64,000 nt of DNA, taken from positions 19,875,656 to 19,939,655 of the forward strand of contig CM065710.1 of assembly GCA_017654935.2 (NCBI GenBank). The letters are read 5' to 3'. This DNA comes from Phymorhynchus buccinoides (Eukaryota; Mollusca; Gastropoda; Neogastropoda; Raphitomidae). Under the pieces are notes generated by a model. The model was not told where the DNA came from. It ran no database searches and was given only the letters and a program-made list of their open reading frames with translations. Positions within the stretch are counted from its first letter, which is position 1. Each line of letters starts with the position of its first letter. The position numbers and the translations under genes were made by a program. This document shows positions 12,356-64,000 of this stretch, piece by piece.

Positions 12356-12930
12356 CACGCGCTAAGCCCCTACTGGTTTGATTGCCCCCTGGAGGTCAAA
12401 TCATCGTCCTAAGTTGACCATTACTTCTAGTATTCTTCTAAGCAAACGAAGTTGGCCACCACCACAGAAGAAGAAGAAGAAGAAGAAGAAGAAGAAGAGA
12501 GAGAGAGAAAATTGAGTTTTAAGTTCTCTTGGTCTGAATCAGACACATATGGGACATTTGTAAATACAAATATGGTGGGAACAATACTGGAGGCAATGCC
12601 CGGAGGCAGTACGAAACCAGTAAAGTCCCGATTTTTAAAATTAATACAGATAGCTGTAGCGGTACAGTCTTTTAAGAAGGAGAAGAAGAAGAACTTACGA
12701 GTATTACGGTAACGGAGTAAAGATTTGTGTCATGTATGTCTTGACCCAAGTCTAAAGAGGTGGGTGGGGATGGGGTAGGTGAGTTTAGAGGGTGAGTTGG
12801 GGTGAAATGGAGGAGCAAGTTCATTGCTAAATATTGTTAGTTAATTCGACTGCCCTTTTGATCATGGCCACTGGTGTACTTTAGAGCTATTTGGATATGC
12901 AATAATATATATATGCTCAGTGTACTTGTT

Positions 12931-12994
<64 letters not shown>

Positions 12995-14215
12995 CGTGCG
13001 TGTGTGTGCGCGCGTGCGTGTGTGTGTGTGTGTGTGTGTGACACTTGGAAACTTTATTACGCAATGATTGAGATTTTAGGCCAGGCCTATTAAGAGAGGA
13101 AACCAGACAGTTGTTTAGCTTTTGTTTATTTGGGTACTAGGAAATACTAAGGAAGACATAGGAAGACAGTGCAGCAAAATACATCCTGCAACAATATAAA
13201 ATATACACACATAAATATAAACAAGAAATAACAATGATTAAGTATGATTGTAGGCCTTGTGCCATAGCACTCAATGCTAAAATAACATGAGGTAATAGAC
13301 AGTCACAGCAGTGGAAGGAGCTCACTTTATGACTTAAATGGCATGATTAAACTGACACTGACACAAGCCTAGTTGGGGTTTGGAAACATAACATAGGTCG
13401 GTTTTACCTGACCCTATGCTTGCTTAACCCATACACAAACATTTGAGTTCATGTGAGTTAACCCAAACCAAGTATTGTAACACTGACATCATCATCTGCT
13501 GTGTTACTAAAAATAGACTACCTTTCTATACATATACTATGTCACTATGTTAGATGACACAGTTAAGATATGAATTAGCATTCAATGTCCAGTAACAAAA
13601 ATAAGCTAGCCGAAAACCCGGTTTTCGGACTGAGTCCACACCGGTGGTCAGACGGACTGTGACGTTGACTCAGCGTCGGTGTAGCTTTCGTCAAATGTTC
13701 TGTTTTGACGTCAAATAAAGTAGCTACTTTGTATGTAGGACATTGAAAGAGTTGTTTAGTAACAACATTATGAAAGGATGGCTTTGATAAAATAGGTTTT
13801 ATAGAGATAAGAGGTGACATAACTTGGCCGGTTAGATTGCCAGATTTTAGGAGAAATCAGCCATTCAATGGCTTAATTAACAACTAATAAAGTGATTGGC
13901 ATAACTACAATAAGATTTTATTATTGGAATGACAATCAAATAGAAGAAAATGGCTAAATTATAAGTTTATTATTACTACTAGTTGGCCTGAGATTTGAGG
14001 GGAGGCCGTTGGAGATTTGAAAAGCCTGGTCGCATGATACGATTTGAATTTTGACATGTCTAAAAATAGATTTGATGTCATATAGCGAGGCGCGCATGAC
14101 TTGGAAAAGTGGTTAGGCACACTTGTCGTCTGCTAAATAGTGTTGCGTGACAGGTAGGCCTTATGGAATACGGCACACTGTCACATACAATAATAGAATT
14201 TAGGCTGGGCCTAGT
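12356..14215. other. Non-coding with GAA and GT microsatellites
   Basis: A (GAA)n tract lies at about 12467-12500, and a (TG)n tract with GC interruptions at 12933-13040. The rest is AT-rich unique sequence without a supported gene. A short self-complementary stretch, CCGAAAACCCGGTTTTCGG, sits at about 13611-13629. Confidence 0.5.
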
Positions 14216-14216
14216 C

Positions 14217-14262
<46 letters not shown>

Positions 14263-14266
14263 GGAT

Positions 14267-14331
<65 letters not shown>

Positions 14332-14496
14332 TTTTAATCATGTCGGCCTTCGCCAGCGAGAGAGAGAGAGAGCGAGAGAGAGAGAGAATGAAGGAATGAA
14401 GGATTTATTCATGTAGCCTTCGCCAGAGAGAGAGAGGGAGAGGGAGAGAGATAGAGCGAATGAAGGAATGAAGGATTTATTCATGTAGGCCTTCGC

Positions 14497-14582
<86 letters not shown>

Positions 14583-14622
14583 AAGGAATGAAGGATTTAG
14601 GATGAAGGAATGTAGGCCTTCG

Positions 14623-14660
<38 letters not shown>

Positions 14661-14687
14661 AAGGATTTATTCATGTAGGCCTTCGCC

Positions 14688-14737
<50 letters not shown>

Positions 14738-14764
14738 GGATTTATTCATGTAGGCCTTCGCCAG

Positions 14765-14825
<61 letters not shown>
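14216..14825. repeat. Compound GA microsatellite with a repeated 31-bp spacer
   Basis: Long (GA)n runs alternate with about six copies of a spacer containing TGAAGGATTTATTCATGTAG and GCCTTCGCCA. The array looks like a microsatellite that was amplified together with its flank. The open frames of Ser-Leu repeats on the opposite strand are artefacts. Confidence 0.9.
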
Positions 14826-14827
<2 letters not shown>

Positions 14828-14942
14828 TGAATATATGTCTGTCCCTCTGGCCGAAAAGAGAAATACAGAGAGACATTCGTGTCCGTGTGTACCCATGAGA
14901 GCGGCTTATAGTATGTCCGGTTATTGATATGGGGCCTTTGTC

Positions 14943-15466
14943 TATGGCATTCCGAACGTCAAACAATTATTTGCACGATTTTTAGTGGTAAAATGAGGCA
15001 CTTTCCTCATTCTGTGCACACAATTCATTCTGTGGTGCACACAATTCATTCTGTGGAATTCACACAATTCATTCTGTAGGACAGAATTCATTCTGTAGGA
15101 CAGAATTCATTCTGTAGGATAACAGAATTCATTATGTACGACAGAATTCATTCTGTGGGATAACAGAATTAATTCTGTGCACAAAATTTATTCTGTTGTA
15201 CACATAATTCATTCTGCGCACAAAATGAAATGTGTATCCCACAGAATAAATTTTGTGCACAGAATGAATTCTGTCCTACAGAATGAATTCTGTCCTACAG
15301 AATGAATTTGTGTGCCACAGAATGAATTCTGTCCTACAGAATGAATTCTGTCCTACAGAATGAATTGTGTGTGCCACAGAATGAATTGTGTGCACAGAAT
15401 GAGGAAAGTGCCTCATTTTACCACTAAAAATCGTGCAAATAATTGTTTGACTTTTGGAATGCCATA
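14943..15466. mobile_element. 524-bp foldback element with palindromic subrepeats
   Basis: The outer arms (about 90 bp each) are nearly perfect inverted repeats beginning TATGGCATTCC and containing TTATTTGCACGATTTTTAG. Inside lie many tandem copies of ACAGAATTCATTCTGT, itself a palindrome, in mirrored order. There is no coding capacity. The layered architecture resembles Drosophila FB-type elements. Confidence 0.85.
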
Positions 15467-15540
15467 TTTGTCCGTGTATCATATTCAGCACTGTGAGGCT
15501 TAGAAAAAGAAGGGGAGGATCAGTATCTCTACTTGGGCAT

Positions 15541-15548
15541 AGGCGCGC

Positions 15549-15585
<37 letters not shown>

Positions 15586-15727
15586 CGTGTGTGTGCGTGC
15601 GTGCGTGCGTGCGTGTGCGTGTGTGTGTGTGTGTGGGGGTGTGTGTGTGTGTGCACGCGCGCGCGCACGTGTGTGTGTGTGTGTTCTATGCGAGCGTGTG
15701 TGTGTGTGTGTGTGTGCGCACACGCGC

Positions 15728-15770
<43 letters not shown>

Positions 15771-15790
15771 TGTGTAGTGGGGGGGGGGGG
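15541..15790. repeat. GT/GC microsatellite
   Basis: About 230 bp of (GT)n with GCGTGC interruptions and CACGCGCGCG segments, ending in a G tract. Alternating purine-pyrimidine DNA of this kind can adopt Z-form. All open frames here are Cys-Val or His-Thr repeats and are rejected. Confidence 0.95.
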
Positions 15791-16887
15791 GAGGATGCAC
15801 AAAGGACAAGACATCCAAATAAATATGTACATGAAAACTTTCTTACCTCGGTTGATTAATAAACGCCTTTGTCTGAGTTGCTTTGTGGATGTCTTTCCTT
15901 AGTCCAGGCCTGTCTATAATAAGCTAATTACAGGCAGCAGTGATTTCAGAGACGGCGCACTTTCTGTCCTCGATTTGTATTCAAACACTTCCTCCCGAAT
16001 TCCCTTTTCAGACTGTTCGTTCAGAAAGCAATATTCTTACCAATGCTTGTGTTCATAATTATTGTGGTCGTTTTCTTTTTTTATTAAATGACGTTTATGA
16101 ACAATCACTACTTAGCACACACACTTTTGTGCACAACATACAACATTATAGACGTCTAATTATCACTTTCAAGAAACAGGCGTAAATAAATAAAGTTATA
16201 AACAAGGCACGCACCGTCTGCAATGGCAGTTGGCAAGACCGACGAACTGACGCATAGGTCTCTAACTGGCCTTCCTGCATAATATTAAGAAATTATGCCA
16301 CATAAATTAGACAGAGCCAATCAGAAACGTTCCCGCAGGCTGGATAACAAAAACTCATGGGCCCTTTTCAATGCTATGCCACACTAGCAGCTTCACCCCG
16401 CTCGCTACGTTTTGTGGCAGTTTTTTGTTGTTGTTTTTATCTGACAGAGGTTTGTGCCAGAGGTTCAAAATGCCGGCTACGGTACTTTCGTTGGATCATG
16501 CTGATGAAGAGCGTGCGCGTGCACGCACACACGCACGCACACACGCGCCACTTCATTTATTTATATATATATATGCCTATGTATTGATAGGTCGGTCAGG
16601 TTAGTGGGGGACACTAATCCCCAAATTTGATGGTTTAGGAACTTGCTGAACAAAAAGTGCCAAACAATAATTAATATCTTAAATCTATAGTAATATTGTA
16701 GCATACCTAGTTTTGGGCATTCTTTTAAGCCAAAAAGCTCCGCGGTGAGCCTATTCCTTTAGCTCAGTCATTTAATTGTTTTTAAATTCTTCTTATCAAG
16801 AATGAATGTATCATTAATAACACACATTATCGTTATGTCTATCGATGCTTGCAGTGTTGCTGGGTTGGGGGGGTGGGGGTGTTTGTT

Positions 16888-16951
<64 letters not shown>

Positions 16952-16958
16952 TGTGAGA

Positions 16959-17045
<87 letters not shown>

Positions 17046-17119
17046 TCAGACAGATAAAGAGACGGATGGACGAACGGTTAGGCAGATCATACTGCAACAC
17101 ATACAGACACAGACAGACT
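15791..17119. other. Non-coding with a TG/GA compound microsatellite
   Basis: Mostly unique AT-rich sequence without a recognisable gene. A compound tract of (TG)n, (GA)n and (CAGA)n runs from about 16891 to 17053. Confidence 0.5.
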
Positions 17120-17390
17120 CAGACCTCCCCGTAAAATAGTTCCCCCACCTTCTGGAAGTTCTGTGCGTGTAGCTTCCTCTAATCTACCACTCTGTTGACT
17201 CTGCCTTTTCCCTTTGCTTTTTTTTTATCATCTACTATCTTTCTGACTTATTGGCCCTTTCTCCTGCCTTTATTAAAAAAAATCTTCCAAATATTTGTTT
17301 CTCTTTTGAGCTCCTCCGAAATCGGAATTTGTCGGCTGTACGCAGCGGGGAGACCAGTGAAAACTGAAAACCGGACACGTATATGTACCT
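17120..17390 (+). mobile_element. SINE-like element, second tail type
   Basis: The body matches the family (TCCCCCACCTTCTGGAAG, then GACTCTGCCTTTTCCCTTTG). It ends with the alternative 3' tail containing TCCGAAATCGGAATTTGTCG and AGCGGGGAGACCAGTGAAAA. The same tail is used by the copies at 32142-32450 and 55435-56170. Confidence 0.7.
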
Positions 17391-17748
17391 TGCCCATTAA
17401 AACATTCTGGCTATAAAACCAATACAGGGACGAGTTTCACTAGAGGACGGTTGCCGTGCGAATAACTGTTACGCTCTTGTCTGGTTGGTTAAAGTAATAA
17501 AACAAAAGTGTTATTTTAAACAAACTTTAATGGACCAATCAACAACTAGAAATGTATTAACGTGATAGTTCCGGATAGTTTGCCGCTTGCTCGCTTGCTG
17601 GGAAGAACAAAACGCCACGCGAACTATCGGCAAACGAAGGGTGTTTCTTAGACCGGTTTTGCCGATTTGAGCGAGCGCAACGTAACGTCAGCCCTTGTGA
17701 AACGGACCCCAGACGTTCGCCACCCGGGAGGAGGCGTGCTGTGGAGGC

Positions 17749-18217
17749 CGGTGCATCACACTTCGCCTAATTACACTTCGCCAAACCACATCTAGCCTAA
17801 TCATATCTCGCCTAATTACACTTGGCCTAATGTTTATCGAGTCTCGATCATATGCAACGCTTCGCCTACAAATTTCCAAACCGCAACAAATAAGGTATCT
17901 TTAGTATATTGTATTCAACTCGGCAGACTACAAGTAAGAGCATACAGAACCTCCAGCTTGTAAATGTAGTTTGAATAGGGTTAGGGTTAGGGTTAGGGTT
18001 AGGGTTCGCATTAAAATATGAACATTCACAGCCATTTCGGCTTCTGTTTGCTGTTTCGCGATAACCCATGTTGAGGCTGATCAGGCGAGTCGTGCTAATG
18101 TTTTTAGGCGGAATGTTACGCTTGGGTTTTTCGTGACATCGGGAAGTTAATGCCGGCACGGAAGGTCGAGATCAAAGGATTAGGCGAAGTGTAATTAGGC
18201 GAAGTGAGGCGCACCCG
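17749..18217. mobile_element. Foldback element with 7-bp target duplication and telomere-like repeats
   Basis: The ends are CGGTGCATCACACTTCGCC and the matching inverted GGCGAAGTGAGGCGCACCCG. The direct repeat TGGAGGC flanks both sides (17742-17748 and 18218-18224). Subterminal copies of CTAATTACACTTCGC are repeated in mirrored order. Inside, around 17977-18006, five tandem TTAGGG units occur. No transposase is present. Confidence 0.85.
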
Positions 18218-18399
18218 TGGAGGCTGTTGAGATGCTCCACCCCCTGGAAGTGAAGCTTCCGGTGAACTCGCGCTGTAGAAGTCGCGGAGGAACTTGAAAG
18301 ATGAATGCGTCGAGAAAGTCAAGACCACAAGAAGGATTGAATAAACGCAAGAAGAAAGATAGAAAGCCCAGAAGTTCTTCGGTTTTGTTATTTTCACCA

Positions 18400-18950
18400 C
18401 CACCCCACAACAACAAAAAAACCCACAAAAACAAGCGCAACGCTGAGCGGCTGCAAAGTCCCCTCGCAGCATCGCCGAGGCGGCTACTCCGAAATCGGAA
18501 TGTGTCGGCTGTACACACAGCGGGGAGACCATTGAGAACTGAAAACAGGACGCACGCACGGACGGATGGACGGCCGGAAAGAAGTGGGACATAGCGGGCC
18601 TGTGACACAAAGGGCCTAGGGCACAGCGGGTAATGTAAAACTAAATACATCAGTGGATAGCTTGCATCCTGGCAAACTAGTATACCAAATTTGATGATGA
18701 TAGACTGAATAGTTTTTGAGAAAAACGGACGACATAGCGGGCCTGTGACACAAAGGGCCTAGGGCACAGCGGGTAATGTAAAACTAAATACATCAGTGGA
18801 TAGCTTGCATCTTGGCAAACTAGTAAAATTTGATGATGATAGACTGAATAGTATTTTAGAAAAACGGACGAATAGCCGGACGGACGGACGGACGGACGGA
18901 CCAGACAAAAACAAACTTCGGCTCGGGGACTAAAAAAAAAAGAGACGATG
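18400..18950. mobile_element. Two dispersed repeats, one internally duplicated
   Basis: The part near 18430-18560 holds GAGCGGCTGCAAAGTCCCC and a TCCGAAATCGGAATGTGTCG block, and recurs at 62085-62158. The part at 18592-18930 contains AAATACATCAGTGGATAGC twice and ends with a GGAC tandem tract. It recurs at 62420-62620. Confidence 0.65.
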
Positions 18951-19161
18951 CTCCCTCCCCTGTCATGAAAACCTTTCATTAATTTAATGACATGGGGGGG
19001 GGAGGGGGGGGATGTTACAGACAGGAAAAAACCGAACAGAGAGTGTGCAATCCTGATCAAATCAATATTCTTTTTCTTCCTTGACTAACAGTCTGCACTG
19101 TGCATGCAGCTGTACTAGCTTTCACATTTTGGGGGGTCAAAACTCTCAGTTACATGAGCTG

Positions 19162-19310
19162 TAAAGACACCCCCCCCCCCCCCCCCCCACCCCCACGTCA
19201 CGTGTCGCATTCCTTCTTATGCTAGGAAGATTTCTTAAGATTTCTTACCAGCTATAAGAGGGAAAACACGCGAAAACCGTGATTTTGACACGCGACGTGG
19301 TGGGTCTTTA
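19162..19310. mobile_element. CACGTG-bearing palindromic MITE, copy 1
   Basis: The inverted ends TAAAGAC and GGTGGGTCTTTA enclose arms with GTCACGTGTCGCATTC and ATAAGAGGGAAAACACGCG. A poly-C tract interrupts the left arm. Relatives lie at 19859-20084, 21426-21547 and 53127-53254. Confidence 0.8.
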
Positions 19311-19858
19311 AGAAACTGAAAAGCTTGATAAAAACTGCTCTCTAATTCATTTCTGTACACTTCTGGGTTTTCCTCTGACTAGACAATCTTCTCTTCACCC
19401 ATTCATTTTGACAGCAGGTTCGTTTCCTGTACTGCTACTTCCATTATTCCAAGTGACATCCACTAGCAAATGCCATGAATACGAACAATCACAAATCTAT
19501 GTATTATGGTGTATTGATATAAAACAAGATGACGGAGCCATACACTGTAACGGCTTTCAGTTAAAGGCGAAGATCAAAACAAAAGCAAAAATTGATTTTC
19601 TTTTTTTTCATAATTCAAACAGAAATAAAACGGAAAAAAACACAACTATTATGCTCCTTGTTGTAAATTGCTATAGGTATGCCCGTGGAATGTCATCAAA
19701 TAAGACCAGCTGGTGAAATTAAGGGGAGTAATTTTTATTAAAAAAAAAATATATCTATCATAATTATTTATATCGGGATCGGGAGGACGTAAAACTTTAA
19801 AGTTGGTAAGGGGAGTTGATTTTGCAGCCCCGGGTCATTGTGGGGTTATGCGTTACGT

Positions 19859-20084
19859 TAAAGACACTCTGACCCACCACGATTAAGTCCCTTGGGTTTT
19901 TTTCTGGGTAGCTGTGACCCACATACAAATTCCCCCAACTTCAAATTGAGGCTGCTCTTTAAAATGATGTTTCGTTTTCAATTTGGGGGCATTTGTATGG
20001 GAGTCAAAACAAGATTTTTTACCAGCTATAAGAGGAAAAACACGTGAAACACGTGATTTTGACACGTGATCTGGTGGGTCTTTA
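19859..20084. mobile_element. CACGTG-bearing MITE, copy 2 (diverged left arm)
   Basis: The right arm AGCTATAAGAGG, AACACGTG, TTTTGACACGTGA and GGTGGGTCTTTA is well kept. The left arm starts TAAAGACACTC but is otherwise diverged. An imperfect inner inverted repeat, ATACAAATTCCCCCAA / TTGGGGGCATTTGTAT, lies at 19923-19999. Confidence 0.65.
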
Positions 20085-20220
20085 AGGTCAAACTCCAAGG
20101 TCAAGGTCACCACGGTTATGAATTTTCTATGGGACCCTCCGTGCACCGTAATACATCACCACACAAAATTGGCAGCGATTCTGTATACTGGTTCGTGAGT
20201 TACATGGCGAACAATCACAC

Positions 20221-20371
20221 ACACTGTGACACACACACACGCACATGCAGACGTGCATGTGCACGCACGCACAAACACACACACACACACACACACACTA
20301 ACGCGCACGCGCACGCGCGCAAGCACACGCCGCACACACACACACACGCACACTCACACACTGACACACGC

Positions 20372-20444
<73 letters not shown>

Positions 20445-20445
20445 A
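20221..20445. repeat. CA microsatellite
   Basis: (CA)n with GC-rich interruptions in the first half and a pure run at the end. It follows directly after a fragment of the GGTCAAGGTC dispersed repeat (20085-20215). Confidence 0.95.
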
Positions 20446-21425
20446 GTTGTTCAAATATTAAGATCTGTGTTCAACATCGTCGAACCATTATTTTCAACTT
20501 AGCTATACAGCTAGAGAGCGCATTATAAGCTTCTAGCTTGTTGTTGCTGATACGCTTGTTATCTACGTCTGTTCATGTACTGCAGTGGACCTCATAAAAT
20601 TGCTAAAAAAACAAACAAACTGGGAAGACTGTTCAAAACCGCGCAGTTGAGTTTCATCAACTTTACGGATACGATTCAATCAGTGTTGCTCTGATTTCAT
20701 CACAAACACTGGGATCTGTAGTTTCCAGGCACTGGTTATACATCATCATTATGAAAGGAAGCGATTCTGTACAGCCCTGTCATGAGTCTACAGTCTTTAT
20801 ATGCGGAACTCCATAGCATCATCATCATGATAGTAATCCGCCTCGTCTCCATCAATAATCAAAAAGGAAAATGGTCTTCAGATTCTGTGGCCTGCATGCC
20901 CTGCTCTCATGGTGACCTCAGTTTCGATTGCCAATCCAGTTTATGCCCTTGGCGCGTTCGGGTCAAAGTCACGGGGATCAGTACGTTCTGGGGAGCGGTC
21001 GATGGACGGACACTGATGGTGGCGCCCTCTGGGGAGGACCTCACTCACGCAGGCTCCATCCCGACACTGAAAGGCATTATTGTCGTCAGTATAAGGGCTT
21101 AGCGGATGGTGTCCACTGTCCAGCATATGTTAGCTCAAAACAGGCTTCACTGAACTTCACCAAAAAGCAGCAGTGCAGTGTCTCCTCGGATGCATGGTTG
21201 CCTGTTGCTGATGGCCTACCATAGAAGCGCAGTGTCTCCTCGGATGGTTGCCTCTTGCTGATGGCCTACCATAGACTCTCTCCCCTTGACTGCTGATTTC
21301 ATATTCTGCGACCTGACTAACCACTGTACTGGGGTTGTGGCTGCGAGTTGGGACTCGGAATGAGCGACCGGGCGTGGGAACAACGCCACTGTACGGCCCT
21401 GAAGGCATGACAGAAGAAAAAATGC

Positions 21426-21547
21426 TAAAGACCCCCCACGTCACGTGTCACATTCCCTCTTATGCTAGGAAGATTTCTTAAGATTTCAGCTATAAGAGGA
21501 AAACACGTGAAAACCATTATTTTGACACGTGACGTGGTGGGTCTTTA
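21426..21547. mobile_element. CACGTG-bearing MITE, copy 3
   Basis: A compact copy with TAAAGACCCCCCACGTCACG at the left and GTGACGTGGTGGGTCTTTA at the right. Each arm carries a CACGTG core. Confidence 0.85.
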
Positions 21548-21754
21548 ACTGAGGTCTGGGCCTACACAGGACACTCACGAACACATATCGATCTGCTCTC
21601 GACCCGGTGAGCACCTATAATTAGACACGATACGCGAAGGACTCCTTGTGAAAGTGTCCCATGAGTGTACCAGCCAGTTTTTCATGACTGCAGAGCCCAC
21701 CAGCAACTAATTAAAATACCACCACTCAGAAACTAGTACCTACATTTGATTTAA

Positions 21755-22310
21755 AGTGGCACCGTGACGGATTAGTTTTTTGCAAGAAACACGTCGAGGT
21801 CACCAGAAAGACAGCCTTTTAAGGATCGGAACACTCAGTTTGCTCTGGTTTCCTATAGAAATAAAATCGTCAAACCGGCAATTCCTCCTTGGCGGAGTTG
21901 GCGGAGAGAGAAGCCATTTTGGACGGGGTGGGTAGAGGCCACTGAGAGTGGTTGAAGCTTTTTCTTCTTTGTAGTGCAGTTAAAGAAAAAAAAGGAGCTA
22001 TTTCCTTTGTTGTGAGCGAAACTCCTTTGGGAAAACTGTATAAAAACTGTATAAAAAGGCTTGATTTGTGGAAATATCGTGCAAACGATTTGGTCTAACT
22101 CGGGCGGCCTTTAAAAAAAGAAAAGGGACATGCCTTCTCTTTCACTGAAAGAATCTGACTTCCAGCGCCTCCGACCCAGGAGGAATCGCCGATTTGACGG
22201 TTTGATTTCTAGGAAACCAGAGCAAAGTGAGTGTTGCGATCTCCGGAAAGGGTGTTTTCCTGGTGATCTCGACGTGTGTCTTGCAAAAACGTATCCGTCA
22301 GAGTGCCCCT
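21755..22310. mobile_element. Full-length TTAA-flanked palindromic MITE
   Basis: TTAA flanks both sides (21751-21754 and 22311-22314). The ends AGTGGCAC and GTGCCCCT open inverted arms of about 110 bp containing TGCTCTGGTTTCC. The centre holds AAAGGAGCTATTTCC and a TATAAAAACTGTATAAAA stretch. It is a sister copy of 803-1509. The insertion lies about 670 bp upstream of the ADAM10 start codon. Confidence 0.9.
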
Positions 22311-22328
22311 TTAACTGGCAGTATTTAT

Positions 22329-64000
<41,672 letters not shown>

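Noticed and set aside
15276..15859. Cys-Val and His-Thr frames over 100 codons on both strands
   Set aside because: They are translations of (GT)n/(CA)n. The same applies to such frames near 20.3, 26.6, 44.7, 51.5 and 56.6 kb.

Overview
The window is eukaryotic: every real coding region is broken by GT-AG introns (one by an AT-AC intron), and most of the DNA is microsatellite, minisatellite and small inverted-repeat transposons. TTAGGG-type repeats, the style of tRNA-derived SINEs and the protein sequence suggest a lophotrochozoan, most likely a gastropod mollusc. That placement is an inference.

The main gene, on the + strand, is an ADAM10/Kuzbanian-type membrane metalloprotease. Sixteen coding exons run from an ATG at 22982 to 61625. 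Their phases agree at every junction and join into 760 codons: signal peptide, prodomain with a cysteine switch, furin site RQRR, a reprolysin domain with [12 protein letters not shown], disintegrin-like and cysteine-rich regions, and the membrane-proximal stalk. The transmembrane exon appears only as repeated copies of its 5' part from 63609 to the window edge, so the full exon and the cytoplasmic tail probably lie beyond 64000.

Layout: 1-1.5 kb, a 57-bp tandem array and nested MITEs; 1.85-7.6 kb, a 37-bp satellite of roughly 155 copies; 8-12 kb, dispersed repeats, a possible minus-strand first exon of a type II membrane protein (9548-9754) and a dead Tc1-like transposase; 12-22.5 kb, microsatellites, foldback elements and SINEs; 22.98-64 kb, the ADAM10 gene with heavily invaded introns.

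The most unusual signal lies inside the gene. Many exon edges have been copied in tandem into the neighbouring intron together with their splice site and a simple repeat. This affects exon 8 (5' edge, 4 copies), exon 9 (3' edge carrying the zinc-binding motif, 5 copies), exon 10 (5' edge 11 copies, 3' half 3 copies), exon 11 (35-bp donor-derived minisatellite), exon 12 (nine copies of a minor-spliceosome donor), exon 14 (one stray copy), exon 15 (5 copies) and exon 17 (at least 5 copies). Intron 12 has near-perfect U12-type AT-AC signals, and its 5' splice site is the one amplified into an array.

Mobile elements are mostly non-autonomous. Several have clear target duplications: TTAA for two MITE families, TA for two Tc1/mariner-like families, 8 bp for two hAT-like elements, and 7 bp for a foldback element. 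Two independent palindromic elements carry telomere-like repeats. Several elements are nested inside one another.
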